A stretch of 64,000 nucleotides of DNA, taken from JBGVSA01 sp041807905. GTDB taxonomy: Bacteria; Pseudomonadota; Gammaproteobacteria; Burkholderiales; Rhodocyclaceae. Under the pieces are notes generated by a model, which was given only the letters and a program-made list of their open reading frames with translations, had not been told where the DNA came from and searched no databases. The stretch spans positions 1 to 64,000 of the forward strand of contig NZ_JBGVSA010000005.1 of the NCBI RefSeq assembly GCF_041807905.1, in the 5' to 3' direction. This document shows, one piece after another, positions 34,368 through 43,353 of this stretch; position 1 is the first letter of the stretch; each line of letters starts with the position of its first letter. The translations under genes were made by a program, and so were the position numbers.

Positions 34368-36155
34368 TCAGGCTTCTTCGGCCTTGATCGGGTTGCGCAG
34401 GCGGATGTGCAGCTCGCGCAGCTGCTTTTCGTCGACCGGGCTCGGGGCCTGCGTGAGCAGATCCTGTGCGCGTTGCGTCTTCGGGAAAGCGATCACGTCG
34501 CGGATCGACTCCGCACCCGTCATCATGGTGACGATGCGGTCCAGACCGAAGGCCACGCCACCGTGCGGCGGCGCGCCGTACTTGAGCGCGTCGAGCAGGA
34601 AGCCGAACTTGAGCTGCGCTTCTTCTTCGCCGATGCCCAGTGCGTTGAAGACCTTCTCCTGCACGTCGGCGCGGTTGATACGCACCGAGCCGCCACCGAT
34701 TTCCCAACCGTTCAGCGCGCAGTCGTAGGCCTTGGCCAGGCACTTGCCCGGATCGGTTTCGAGGAACTCCAGGTGCTCGTCCTTCGGGCTGGTGAACGGA
34801 TGGTGACAGGCGACCCAGCGCTTGTCTTCGTCGTCGTAGTCGAACATCGGGAAGTCCACGATCCACACCGGCGCCCACTTGCGGCCGTCGAGGTGATTCT
34901 TTTCGTGCCCGATCTTCACGCGCAGCGCGCCCAGGGCGTCGTTGACCACCTTGGCCCTGTCGGCACCGAAGAAGATCAGGTCGCCATTGGCCGCACCCGT
35001 GCGTTCGATGATGGTCTTGAGCGCGTCATCCGACAGGTTCTTGACGATCGGCGACTGCAGGCCATCGCGGCCGGCGGCCACGTCGTTGACCTTGATGTAG
35101 GCCAGCCCCTTGGCGCCGTAGATCGCCACGAACTGCGTGTAGGCGTCGATTTCGCCGCGCGACAGTTCAGCGCCGCCCGGGATGCGCAGGCCCGCCACGC
35201 GGCCGCCTTCGCTGTTGGCCACGGCGTTGAACACCTTGAAGTCGACGTTCTTCATGACGTCGGTCAGCTCGGTGAATTCCAGTGTCACGCGCAGGTCCGG
35301 CTTGTCCGAGCCGAAGCGCGCCATGGCTTCGCTATAGGCCATGCGCGGGAACGGGTTCGGCAGGTCGGCGTCGATCGCCTCCTTGAACACCGTGCGGATC
35401 ATTTCTTCCATCAGCGAGATGATCTCGCCTTCGGTCAGGAACGACGTTTCGATATCGACCTGGGTGAATTCCGGCTGGCGGTCGGCGCGCAGGTCTTCGT
35501 CGCGGAAGCACTTGGTGATCTGGTAGTAACGGTCGAAGCCCGACACCATCAGCAACTGCTTGAAGAGCTGCGGCGACTGCGGCAGCGCGAAGAACTGGCC
35601 GTCATGCACGCGCGAGGGCACGAGATAGTCGCGCGCGCCTTCGGGCGTGCTCTTGGTGAGCATCGGGGTTTCGATGTCGATGAAGCCGGCGTCGTCCAGG
35701 AAGCGGCGGAACGCGCGGGCCGTCTTGTAGCGCAGCATCATGTTGCGCTGCATGGGCGCGCGGCGCAGGTCGAGCACACGGTGCGTCAGGCGCACGGTCT
35801 CGGACAGGTTTTCGTCGTCGAGCTGGAACGGGGGCGTCACCGAGGGGTTGAGCACCTCGAGCTCATGACACAGCACTTCCACCTCGCCAGAGACCAGGTT
35901 GCTGTTGATCGTGCCTTCCGGGCGACGGCGCACCTTGCCGACGATCTTCAGGCAGAACTCGTTGCGCACGCCTTCGGCGATCTTGAAGGTCTCGGCGCGA
36001 TCCGGGTCGCACACGATCTGCACGAGGCCTTCGCGGTCGCGCAGATCGATGAAGATCACACCGCCGTGGTCGCGACGACGGTGGGCCCAGCCGTACAGCG
36101 TGACGATCTGGTCGAGGTAAGCGGCGTTTACGAGGCCGCTATAGGTGGTGCGCAT
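34368..36155 (-). CDS. aspS: Aspartyl-tRNA synthetase
   Basis: Charges tRNA-Asp (possibly also tRNA-Asn in bacteria lacking AsnRS). 595 aa, bacterial type. An N-terminal OB-fold (about 1-105), class II motif 2 (FRDEDLRADRQPEF), the bacterial insertion domain and motif 3 (GVAFGLDRI) are all present. Probably an independent transcript: 240 bases separate it from DUF502 upstream and no terminator is evident there. Confidence 0.98.
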   Translation of the reverse strand: MRTTYSGLVNAAYLDQIVTLYGWAHRRRDHGGVIFIDLRDREGLVQIVCDPDRAETFKIAEGVRNEFCLKIVGKVRRRPEGTINSNLVSGEVEVLCHELEVLNPSVTPPFQLDDENLSETVRLTHRVLDLRRAPMQRNMMLRYKTARAFRRFLDDAGFIDIETPMLTKSTPEGARDYLVPSRVHDGQFFALPQSPQLFKQLLMVSGFDRYYQITKCFRDEDLRADRQPEFTQVDIETSFLTEGEIISLMEEMIRTVFKEAIDADLPNPFPRMAYSEAMARFGSDKPDLRVTLEFTELTDVMKNVDFKVFNAVANSEGGRVAGLRIPGGAELSRGEIDAYTQFVAIYGAKGLAYIKVNDVAAGRDGLQSPIVKNLSDDALKTIIERTGAANGDLIFFGADRAKVVNDALGALRVKIGHEKNHLDGRKWAPVWIVDFPMFDYDDEDKRWVACHHPFTSPKDEHLEFLETDPGKCLAKAYDCALNGWEIGGGSVRINRADVQEKVFNALGIGEEEAQLKFGFLLDALKYGAPPHGGVAFGLDRIVTMMTGAESIRDVIAFPKTQRAQDLLTQAPSPVDEKQLRELHIRLRNPIKAEEA

Positions 36156-36395
36156 GGTGTTCTCCGAAGAATTCCGTGGATCTCTTGAATCTGATTGCGA
36201 AACCGCATCGCCCGGATGCCGTCGCAGGCCAGGGGCCGGACCGGTTCCGTCGTGTATCTGAGGCGCTGAGTCGTACGGGCGTCGTACGTTCGAGGGCTGA
36301 GCGCGTGCCAGGCGTTCAGCCCGCAGGATTTCGCGGCAAGCCGGAATGGGCGAGGTGGATATTTTTCATGGGGCGTAAGTTTGCCCGATTTTGCG

Positions 36396-37022
36396 TCACA
36401 TATCACTTACGGCCGGCAAATGCGCCTGTTTGTGGTGCTCGGGTACGACGACACCCATCGAAATGATGTACTTCAGGGCCGCATCGACCGACATGTCGAG
36501 CTCGATGACCTGGTCGCGCCGCATCATCAGGAAGAAGCCCGAAGTCGGATTGGGCGTGGTCGGCACATAGACACTGATCAGATTGTGGCCCAAGGCGTCG
36601 GCGACTTCCCCGCCCGGCGCCCCTGTCTGGAAGGCGATGGTCCAACTGCCTTCGCGCGGATACTGGACCAGCAACGCCTTGCGGAAAGCCTGTCCGCCCG
36701 GGCCCAGCAGCGTGTCCGAAACCTGCTTGACGCTGGAGTAGATCGACTTGACGACAGGAATGCGCGACAGCAGCGCTTCCCAGAACTGCACCAGTCGCTG
36801 GCCGAGCAGGTTGGACGCGACCACGCCGGTCAGCATCACGATCGCCAGCGAAATGAGCGTACCCATTCCCCAGACCTGGAAGCCGAGCCACCGTGACGGC
36901 CGAAGTTCGATCGGCAGCAGCAGGAGCGTGCTGTCCAGCGTGCTGATCACCAGCTGCAGGACCCACACCGTGATTGCCAGGGGAACCCAAACCAGCAGTC
37001 CGGTAATGAGATATTTCTTCAT
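36396..37022 (-). CDS. DUF502 membrane protein
   Basis: 208-aa inner-membrane protein with two N-terminal transmembrane segments (about 4-27 and 53-76) and a conserved soluble part (SIYSSVKQVSDTLLG, then VYVPTTPNPTSGFF). Function unknown. A GTG two codons upstream (37028) is a possible alternative start. It lies between FmdB and aspS, a neighbourhood common in Betaproteobacteria. Confidence 0.9.
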   Translation of the reverse strand: MKKYLITGLLVWVPLAITVWVLQLVISTLDSTLLLLPIELRPSRWLGFQVWGMGTLISLAIVMLTGVVASNLLGQRLVQFWEALLSRIPVVKSIYSSVKQVSDTLLGPGGQAFRKALLVQYPREGSWTIAFQTGAPGGEVADALGHNLISVYVPTTPNPTSGFFLMMRRDQVIELDMSVDAALKYIISMGVVVPEHHKQAHLPAVSDM

Positions 37023-37134
37023 AGTCACCGCAATGGTCGCAGGCCGCCTCGTCGGGCCGGCCGTTGCGCCCGGTCTGTCCGCCTGTTCAGATCAGCAGGG
37101 GGACCAAGTGAGCGGGCCATGCGCCCGCAAAGAA

Positions 37135-37395
37135 TCAGTGGCAGGCGCAGCCGCTGCCGCAAGACGGCGCCGGGGCGCTCTCGGGTGCCGACGATTTGGC
37201 CGCAGAGCTGCCGCCGCCCTTGAAATCGGTGGCGTACCAGCCACTGCCCTTGAGCTGGAAACCCGCCGCCGAAACCTGCTTGGCGTAGTTCGACGATCCG
37301 CAGGACGGGCAGGCCGCGATGGGCGCGTCCGACATCTTTTGCAGGTGGTCTTTTTCGAAGCTGCAGTCATTGCAGCGATAGGCATAGATCGGCAT
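37135..37395 (-). CDS. FmdB-family zinc ribbon protein
   Basis: 86-aa protein starting MPIYAYRC with a four-Cys zinc ribbon (C8, C11, C29, C32). The C-terminal tail adds another Cys-rich cluster (SCGSGCACH) that may bind metal. GGAGGC stands five bases before the ATG. The role of the family is not known beyond a regulatory suggestion in the fmd operon of methylotrophs. Downstream gene is DUF502. Confidence 0.88.
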   Translation of the reverse strand: MPIYAYRCNDCSFEKDHLQKMSDAPIAACPSCGSSNYAKQVSAAGFQLKGSGWYATDFKGGGSSAAKSSAPESAPAPSCGSGCACH

Positions 37396-37501
37396 GGAGC
37401 CTCCGACAGAAACAAAAGCGCCTTTCCATTGTGCGCCGCGCAAGGAAAGGCTGCGCAAGTCTAACTCATTGCCGCAGAAGCACAAAAGGCAGCACGAATG
37501 G

Positions 37502-37535
37502 CGCGCGCGGCAAGCCGCAGATAGGGCTTGCCGCG
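37502..37535 (-). terminator. 13-bp hairpin after pilD, no T run
   Basis: cgcgcggcaagcc (37502-37514) pairs perfectly with ggcttgccgcgcg (37523-37535). It sits just after the pilD stop on the minus strand. Without a U tract it may be a processing or stability hairpin rather than a true intrinsic terminator. Confidence 0.5.
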
Positions 37536-37542
37536 CGGAATT

Positions 37543-38391
37543 TCAAGCGGGGATGAAGAGGCGGGCCAGGGACGACCCGAAGAACAGCGCCAGCACGCCC
37601 GCGGCCGCCAGGTAGGGACCGAAAGGGATCGGCACTTCGCGGCCGTGCTTGCGGAAGACGATCAGGCTGATGCCGACCACCGCGCCGACCACCGACGACA
37701 GCAGGATCACCACCGGCAGCGTCTGCCAGCCGAGCCAGGCGCCAATGGCGCCGAGCAGCTTGAAGTCGCCGTAGCCCATGCCTTCCTTGCCGGTGACGAT
37801 CTTGAACAGCCAGTAGATCGACCACAGCGACAGATAGCCGGCCATGGCGCCGATCACGGCCGTCTGCAGCGGAACGAAGGTGTCCCAGAGGTTCAGCAGC
37901 AGACCGAGCCAGAGCAGCGGCAGGGTGATGTTGTCCGGCAGCAGGAACGTGTCCAGGTCGATGAAGGTCAGCGCCACCATCGCCCAGACAAAGACAATCC
38001 CGCCCGCTGCCGCCCATCCGTAGCCGAAGTGCCACGCCACGGCGGCCGACAGCAGGCCGGTGACAAGCTCCACGATCGGGTAGCGCGGGCTGATGCGCGC
38101 CTTGCAGTGGCTGCACTTGCCGCCCAGCGCGATGTAGCTCACCAGCGGAATGTTTTCGAGCGACGTGATCACATGCCCGCAATGCGGGCAGCGCGAGCGC
38201 GGCGTCGCCAGGTTGAAGCGCGGCGCCGCTGGAGGCTCTTCTCCCCGCATCTCGGCGGCCTCGGCCTGCCATTGGGCTTCGAGCATCTTGGGCAGGCGGT
38301 GGATCACCACGTTGAGGAAGCTGCCGACGCACAGGCCGACAAGGCCGCAGACGACGGTAAAGACAATGGGGTCGTGCAGGTATTCGATCAT
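37543..38391 (-). CDS. pilD: Type IV prepilin peptidase PilD
   Basis: Inner-membrane aspartyl protease and N-methylase that matures type IV pilins and type II secretion pseudopilins. 282 aa. The N-terminal zinc-type cysteine pairs C68/C71 and C93/C96 are present, as are catalytic Asp residues in FIDLD (145-147) and GYGD (D209). Start MIEYLHDP chosen; 48 extra in-frame codons above it cross the hairpin region. Last of the pilB-pilC-pilD cluster. The usual coaE and zapD neighbours are absent. Confidence 0.95.
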   Translation of the reverse strand: MIEYLHDPIVFTVVCGLVGLCVGSFLNVVIHRLPKMLEAQWQAEAAEMRGEEPPAAPRFNLATPRSRCPHCGHVITSLENIPLVSYIALGGKCSHCKARISPRYPIVELVTGLLSAAVAWHFGYGWAAAGGIVFVWAMVALTFIDLDTFLLPDNITLPLLWLGLLLNLWDTFVPLQTAVIGAMAGYLSLWSIYWLFKIVTGKEGMGYGDFKLLGAIGAWLGWQTLPVVILLSSVVGAVVGISLIVFRKHGREVPIPFGPYLAAAGVLALFFGSSLARLFIPA

Positions 38392-38416
38392 GGTGTGATG
38401 GGCTGCGCGTGACAAA

Positions 38417-38442
38417 ACAACGGCGCCCGCAGGCGCCGTTGT
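38417..38442 (-). terminator. Hairpin between pilC and pilD
   Basis: acaacggcgcc and ggcgccgttgt form an 11-bp stem with a four-base loop; on the minus strand TTTTG follows. It may partly separate pilD expression from pilBC. Confidence 0.65.
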
Positions 38443-38464
38443 GCGAAAGATGCCGGATTGTGAC

Positions 38465-39697
38465 TCAAACCACCGAACCGAGTTTGAAGATCGGCAGATA
38501 CATGGCAACCACCAGGCCGCCGATGATGACGCCAAGGAACACGATGATCAGCGGCTCGATCAGTTGGGTCAGGCCCGCGACCATGTCATCGACCTCGCGT
38601 TCGAAGAAGTCGGCCACCTTGCCCGACATGCCGTCGAGCTGACCGGATTCCTCGCCGATGGAGATCATCTGCACCACCATGGGCGGAAACACGTTGGCGC
38701 CCTGCATGGCGACCGTCAGGCTCGTACCCGTGGCGACTTCGTTCTGGATCGCGCGCGTGGCCACCTTGTAGACATTGTTGCCCGCGGCACCGCCGACCGA
38801 GTCGAGCGCTTCGACCAGCGGCACGCCGGCGGCGAACATGGTCGACAGCGTGCGCGTCCAGCGGGCGATGGTGGCCTTGCGGATGATGTCGCCGATCACG
38901 GGAACCTGCAGGATCATCCTGTCGAGCGTCGCCTGCATCGCCGGAGAACGCTTGTACGCGTAGAACAGGCCGGCCACGATCGCGCCCAGGGCGCCAAAGA
39001 TCAGCAACGCATGTTCGACGAAGAAGTCGGACATGGCGATCACCAGCAGCGTCGGGGCGGGGAGGTCGGCGCCGAAACTGGTGAACACCTTTTTGAATTC
39101 GGGGATGACGAACAGCATCATCACCGACACGACGGCCATGGCCACCACGATCACCGAGATCGGGTAGAACATGGCCGACTTGATCTTGCTCTTGATGGCG
39201 AGGATTTTTTCCTTGTACGTCGCCAGTCGGTCGAGCAGGTTTTCCAGCGCGCCCGACTGTTCGCCGGCCGCCACGAGGTTGGCATAGAGCGCATCGAAGT
39301 ACTTCGGATGCTTGCGCAGCGCGCCCGACAGGCTTGTACCGGTCTCAACATCGGTACGAATATCGTTGAGCAGACGACCCAGCGCCGGATTGCCCGCGCC
39401 CTTGATGGCGATGTCGAATGACTGCAGCAAGGGCACGCCCGCGCGCATCATCGTCGCCAGTTGGCGCGTGAAGATCGCCACGTCCTTGTCCTTGACCTTG
39501 GCGCCGCGCCCGAACGAGCGCTTCTTCACCTTGGTCACCGAGATGCCCTGTCGGCGCAACGTCGCCTGGACGACGTTTTCGGTCTGAGCCCGCATTTCAC
39601 CCCGGGCAATCTTGCCGGACTTGTCCTTGCCCTCCCAGGTAAAGAGGATTTCCTTTTGCTCCGCCGATCGGCGGACGTTGCGGGCTGCTGTGGCCAT
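38465..39697 (-). CDS. pilC: Type IV pilus inner-membrane platform protein PilC
   Basis: Polytopic protein that couples the PilB motor to pilin assembly. 410 aa with two T2SF domains (about 75-200 and 280-400) and three hydrophobic segments. FTRQLATMMRAGVPLLQSFD and the later repeat WTRTLSTMFAAGVPLVEALD show the internal duplication. 17 bases after pilB. Confidence 0.95.
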   Translation of the reverse strand: MATAARNVRRSAEQKEILFTWEGKDKSGKIARGEMRAQTENVVQATLRRQGISVTKVKKRSFGRGAKVKDKDVAIFTRQLATMMRAGVPLLQSFDIAIKGAGNPALGRLLNDIRTDVETGTSLSGALRKHPKYFDALYANLVAAGEQSGALENLLDRLATYKEKILAIKSKIKSAMFYPISVIVVAMAVVSVMMLFVIPEFKKVFTSFGADLPAPTLLVIAMSDFFVEHALLIFGALGAIVAGLFYAYKRSPAMQATLDRMILQVPVIGDIIRKATIARWTRTLSTMFAAGVPLVEALDSVGGAAGNNVYKVATRAIQNEVATGTSLTVAMQGANVFPPMVVQMISIGEESGQLDGMSGKVADFFEREVDDMVAGLTQLIEPLIIVFLGVIIGGLVVAMYLPIFKLGSVV

Positions 39698-39714
39698 TGC
39701 TGGATCCGTGTTTC

Positions 39715-41430
39715 TTACTCGTTAGTGGTGGCCAGGACTTCGGTCAGCGAAGTCACACCTTGCTTGACCTTCAAGAGGCCCGACTGGCGCAGATCCTTCA
39801 CGCCCTCGAGCTGGGCTTGCGCGGCAACGTCCATGGAGTTGCCGCCAGTCATGATGATGCGCTGGATTTCTTCCGTGATGGGCATCACCTGATAGATGCC
39901 CACCCGGCCCTTATAGCCGGTCCCCTTGCAGCGGTCGCAGCCGTTGGGGCCATAGGGCAACCACGAGCCGTCCAGATCGCTTTCGGCGAATCCGGCGTCG
40001 AGCAGAGCCTCGACGGGAATGTCCACCGGCTTCTTGCAGGAGCACAGCCTCCGCGCCAGACGCTGGGCGGTGATCAGGATCACGCTCGACGCAATGTTGA
40101 AGGGTGCCACGCCCATGTTGCGCAGGCGCTCCAGCGTGGTCGGCGCGTCGTTGGTGTGCAGCGTCGACAGCACGAGGTGGCCCGTCTGCGCCGCCTTGAT
40201 CGAGATTTCGGCGGTTTCAAGGTCGCGGATTTCACCGACCATGATCACGTCCGGGTCCTGCCGCAGGAAGGACTTCAGCGCGGTCGAAAAATTCAGGCCG
40301 GCCTTGTCGTTCATCGTGACCTGGTTGATGCCCGGCAGGTTGATTTCCGCAGGGTCCTCGGCCGTGGAGATATTCACGCCGCCCTTGTTGAGAATGTTCA
40401 GGCAGGTATAGAGCGACACCGTCTTGCCCGAGCCGGTCGGGCCGGTGACCAGCACCATGCCGTACGGGCGCTCCACCGCGTCGAGCAGTGCGCGGCGCTG
40501 GTCCGGCTCGTAACCCAGGGCGTCGATCCCCAGCATGGCCGAGCTGGGGTCGAGAATACGCATCACGATTTTTTCGCCGTGCAGCGTCGGCAGTGTCGAT
40601 ACGCGGAAGTCGATGGCCTTGGTCTTGGACAGCACCAGCTTCATCCGGCCGTCCTGCGGGACGCGCTTTTCCGAAATGTCCAGGCGCGAGATGACCTTGA
40701 TCCGCGCCGAGATCTTTTCCTTCAGCGCCAGTGGCGGCTGAGCCACTTCGCGCAGGATGCCGTCGGTACGGTAGCGAATCCGGTAGTACTTTTCGTAGGG
40801 CTCGAAGTGGATGTCCGAGGCGCCTTCATTGATCGCGTCGACCAGCACCTTCTGGATGAAGCGCACGACCGGCGCGTCGTCGATGTCCAGTTGCGCGTCG
40901 GCCGACTGCTCTTCGGCTTCGACGCCGTCGGCCACGCCTTCAAGGTCGAAATCGTCGCCCGCACTCAGATTGTTGAGCGCGGTGTTGGTCGACTCGGTCA
41001 GCTTGCCGAGCAGGGACGCGAGCTTGTCGACCTCCACCACGATCGGGTCGACGGCCAATCCCGTCTGGAAGCGGATCTCGTCGAGCGCGCGAAGGTTGGT
41101 CGGATCGGCCAGCGCCACGATGAGGCGGTTGTTGCGCTTGCCCAGCGCGAGCACCTGGTGCTTGAGCGCCAGCTTGTTGTCGATGGCGTCGCGCGGCACC
41201 TGCGAATCGTCCAGCGCCGCCAGGTCCAGCATCGGGAAGCCGAACGTCTCCGCGCCGAACATGGCCACTTCGACGGCGCGCATCAGTCCCTTCTGGACCA
41301 ATTCACCGACAAAACCGCCGGGATTGCTGGTCGGGCCCGAGCATGCGGCAGCATCGGCTTCCTTGAGCCGACCATGCTGCACGAGCGCGCGTGCGAGGCC
41401 TGACAGGGCGAGTTGTGGGTTGGCCGCCAT
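39715..41430 (-). CDS. pilB: Type IV pilus assembly ATPase PilB
   Basis: Cytoplasmic hexameric motor that extends type IV pili. 571 aa with the N-terminal MshEN/GspE-N domain, Walker A GPTGSGKT (K336) and the Cys tetrad (CSCKK, then CDRCKG) of the zinc-binding element. The ATG at 41430 matches the family start (MAANPQLALSGLARALV), but no Shine-Dalgarno sequence precedes it; an AT-rich ttttatataa lies within 20 bases. This raises the possibility of a leaderless transcript. Confidence 0.96.
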   Translation of the reverse strand: MAANPQLALSGLARALVQHGRLKEADAAACSGPTSNPGGFVGELVQKGLMRAVEVAMFGAETFGFPMLDLAALDDSQVPRDAIDNKLALKHQVLALGKRNNRLIVALADPTNLRALDEIRFQTGLAVDPIVVEVDKLASLLGKLTESTNTALNNLSAGDDFDLEGVADGVEAEEQSADAQLDIDDAPVVRFIQKVLVDAINEGASDIHFEPYEKYYRIRYRTDGILREVAQPPLALKEKISARIKVISRLDISEKRVPQDGRMKLVLSKTKAIDFRVSTLPTLHGEKIVMRILDPSSAMLGIDALGYEPDQRRALLDAVERPYGMVLVTGPTGSGKTVSLYTCLNILNKGGVNISTAEDPAEINLPGINQVTMNDKAGLNFSTALKSFLRQDPDVIMVGEIRDLETAEISIKAAQTGHLVLSTLHTNDAPTTLERLRNMGVAPFNIASSVILITAQRLARRLCSCKKPVDIPVEALLDAGFAESDLDGSWLPYGPNGCDRCKGTGYKGRVGIYQVMPITEEIQRIIMTGGNSMDVAAQAQLEGVKDLRQSGLLKVKQGVTSLTEVLATTNE

Positions 41431-41809
41431 GACGTTTATATAAAATCAGACACTTGGGCTGGATACTTGATGTTGCCTGCGAATCGACCGGCGTGGCAAC
41501 GCATTCGGCTCTCGTCGCAGACCGACGGTCGCATCGGAGCCCGTTCCGCGCCAAGGCGAGACAAGCCCATTATCGGTTTCGATGCCACTGCATCGGCACG
41601 GCGCAGCCGTCCTTGAACGCCAAATGCCCTTTCGGGCAGTAGGTGTTCACCCTTGCCCGTACACAGGGTGCGCCCCTGCAGGAACTGTAGCCGGGAAAGG
41701 GCCGGCGTGCGGACGGCAATGAAAGCCGCAATGATCAGCATTTCACGCTATGGCGCATGACGGCCCCGTCGTCCGGGCAGCACGCCCCGAGGCTCCGGGC
41801 GGGAGCGGT
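41431..41809. other. Spacer between rfaE2 and pilB
   Basis: About 380 bases without a recognised gene. A TATATAA stretch (41440s) lies close to the pilB start on the minus strand. A minus-strand frame near 41580-41740 ends in a short Cys-containing segment (YCPKGHLAFKDGC) but lacks an ATG and family support. Confidence 0.4.
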
Positions 41810-42313
41810 TCAATTCGCCCGGATGCGTCCCAGCAGCGCCGTCGTCGAGCGCTGGTGCTCGAAGGGAATCGAATGCACGCTACCGCCCCAACCCCGCACC
41901 TCGGTGTATCCGACGATCTTCTCCACCGGCCAGTCGCCCCCCTTGACCAGGATGTCCGGGCGGCAGGCGAGGATGCGTTCGATCGGCGTGTCCTCGTCGA
42001 ACCACGTCACCAGATCGACGCAGTCGAGTGCCGCGGCAACCGCCGCGCGATCCGCCAGCGTATTGATGGGGCGGTCGTCGCCCTTGCCCAGGCGTCTGAC
42101 CGACGCGTCGGTGTTCAGCGCCAGCACCATCGCGGCGCCCAACGCGCGCGCCTGGGCCAGATACGTTACATGGCCGCGATGCAGGATGTCGAACACGCCA
42201 TTGGTAAACACCAGCGGGCGGCGGCCCAGCGTGGCGACACGCTGCGCCAGGTCCTCGGGCGGGCAGATCTTGGCTTCGAAAGCGGGGCGAGCGTAGGAGT
42301 GCGAATCGGACAT
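41810..42313 (-). CDS. rfaE2: D-glycero-beta-D-manno-heptose 1-phosphate adenylyltransferase
   Basis: Activates heptose 1-phosphate to ADP-heptose for the LPS inner core. 167 aa, a stand-alone version of the C-terminal half of E. coli HldE. The nucleotidyltransferase signature FTNGVFDILHRGH (36-48) includes the HxGH motif, and VKGGDW and RSTTALLGRI near the end match the family (ISSTxI position). No kinase half (rfaE1/hldA) is in the window. Confidence 0.93.
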   Translation of the reverse strand: MSDSHSYARPAFEAKICPPEDLAQRVATLGRRPLVFTNGVFDILHRGHVTYLAQARALGAAMVLALNTDASVRRLGKGDDRPINTLADRAAVAAALDCVDLVTWFDEDTPIERILACRPDILVKGGDWPVEKIVGYTEVRGWGGSVHSIPFEHQRSTTALLGRIRAN

Positions 42314-42702
42314 GATCGAGTGGCCGGGCGACCACGAATAAGGACATGGAAGCCGACAAGTGTAGCGCAGGCGCCACAGGGCGACTTGTCTGGCATAACG
42401 GCGCAGTTAAACGTTTGATGTGGCCTGTCGCCACGTCCCGACGGGCAGTGGCGGCCATTCCACGGCCTTTGACGGCAATATCGCAGCCCCGCAATCCGGG
42501 CGGACGGGTCCGAATATGCCGGTGCACTGGTGCATCAAGGCAAGACGGATGTCAGAATGTGGGAGCTTGCTGATACACATATCGGCATATCGCCACCGCT
42601 CGGGGGAAAAGTCGTGGGTGGCGAGCCTCAGGGGCTCGGCGCACAAGGCCTGGCCTGGCGCTTGCGCGCATACCCAAATCGAAAAGGACTGGCGTCGCCG
42701 CA
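42314..42702. other. Divergent spacer upstream of the response regulator
   Basis: About 390 bases between divergent rfaE2 and the NarL-type regulator. Short palindromic words are visible (atatcggcatat near 42585) but no promoter with both boxes. An aaaagga lies about 13 bases before the regulator start, longer than usual. Confidence 0.35.
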
Positions 42703-43353
42703 ATGAATCCATTCGTCCGCAATATTCTGCTCGTCGATGACCACGCGATCCTGCAGCACGCGCTGTCGTCCATGCTCGAACCCCTGTTGTCCGGGGGCCA
42801 GATACACCATGCCGCATCCGCGCAGGAGGCCGTTTCGGCGTTGCGTGGCGGTACGGCGTTCCATTTGGTCCTGCTCGACCTGAAACTGCCCGACAGCGAC
42901 GGCCTGCGCCTCCTCGGCGTGGTGCGCAAGGAAGCGCCGGGCGTGCCGGTTGCCGTGTTTTCCGGGCAGGACGCGCCCATTTACCGGCAATTGGCGCGCG
43001 AAGCGGACGTCGAAGGCTTCATCAGCAAGTCGATGGCGCCGGCCGCGCTCGTCGACGGCGTACGCACCCTGCTGGCCGGCCGCCGCTTCTTCGATGACAA
43101 CGGCGAGCGCCACCGTACGCCCGGCAGCGAGCCCCGCCCGCGCCCACGCCTGTCGCCCAAGCAGGAGCGCGTGCTGTGCTGCCTGATGGAAGGCCTGTCG
43201 AACAAGGAAATCGCCAAGAAGCTGGATTTGTCCGAGCGAACGGTCAAGATGCACCTGACATCCGTCTACCACGTACTCGGCGTATCGACCCGTTCGCAGG
43301 CCATCCTCGTCGGGCAGACGCTTAACCTCTCGATGCCCGCAGAAGATGCCTGA
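42703..43353 (+). CDS. NarL/LuxR-type response regulator
   Basis: 216-aa two-component regulator. Receiver domain with acidic pair D12/D13, phospho-acceptor D59 (LLDLKLPD), S87 and K109, then a proline/arginine linker and LuxR-type helix-turn-helix (about 150-205, SNKEIAKKLDLSERTVKMH). The following histidine kinase gene overlaps by eight bases, so the two are a pair. The target is unknown, but the pair lies beside the exosortase-linked acyltransferase gene. Confidence 0.92.
   Translation: MNPFVRNILLVDDHAILQHALSSMLEPLLSGGQIHHAASAQEAVSALRGGTAFHLVLLDLKLPDSDGLRLLGVVRKEAPGVPVAVFSGQDAPIYRQLAREADVEGFISKSMAPAALVDGVRTLLAGRRFFDDNGERHRTPGSEPRPRPRLSPKQERVLCCLMEGLSNKEIAKKLDLSERTVKMHLTSVYHVLGVSTRSQAILVGQTLNLSMPAEDA

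Noticed and set aside
34167..36188. A 673-codon plus-strand frame opposite aspS
   Set aside because: Antisense shadow of aspS with no recognisable motif; the minus-strand protein is unambiguous.
41580..41740. Minus-strand frame ending in YCPKGHLAFKDGC
   Set aside because: No ATG, no ribosome-binding site and no family recognised; the Cys spacing alone is not enough to call a gene.
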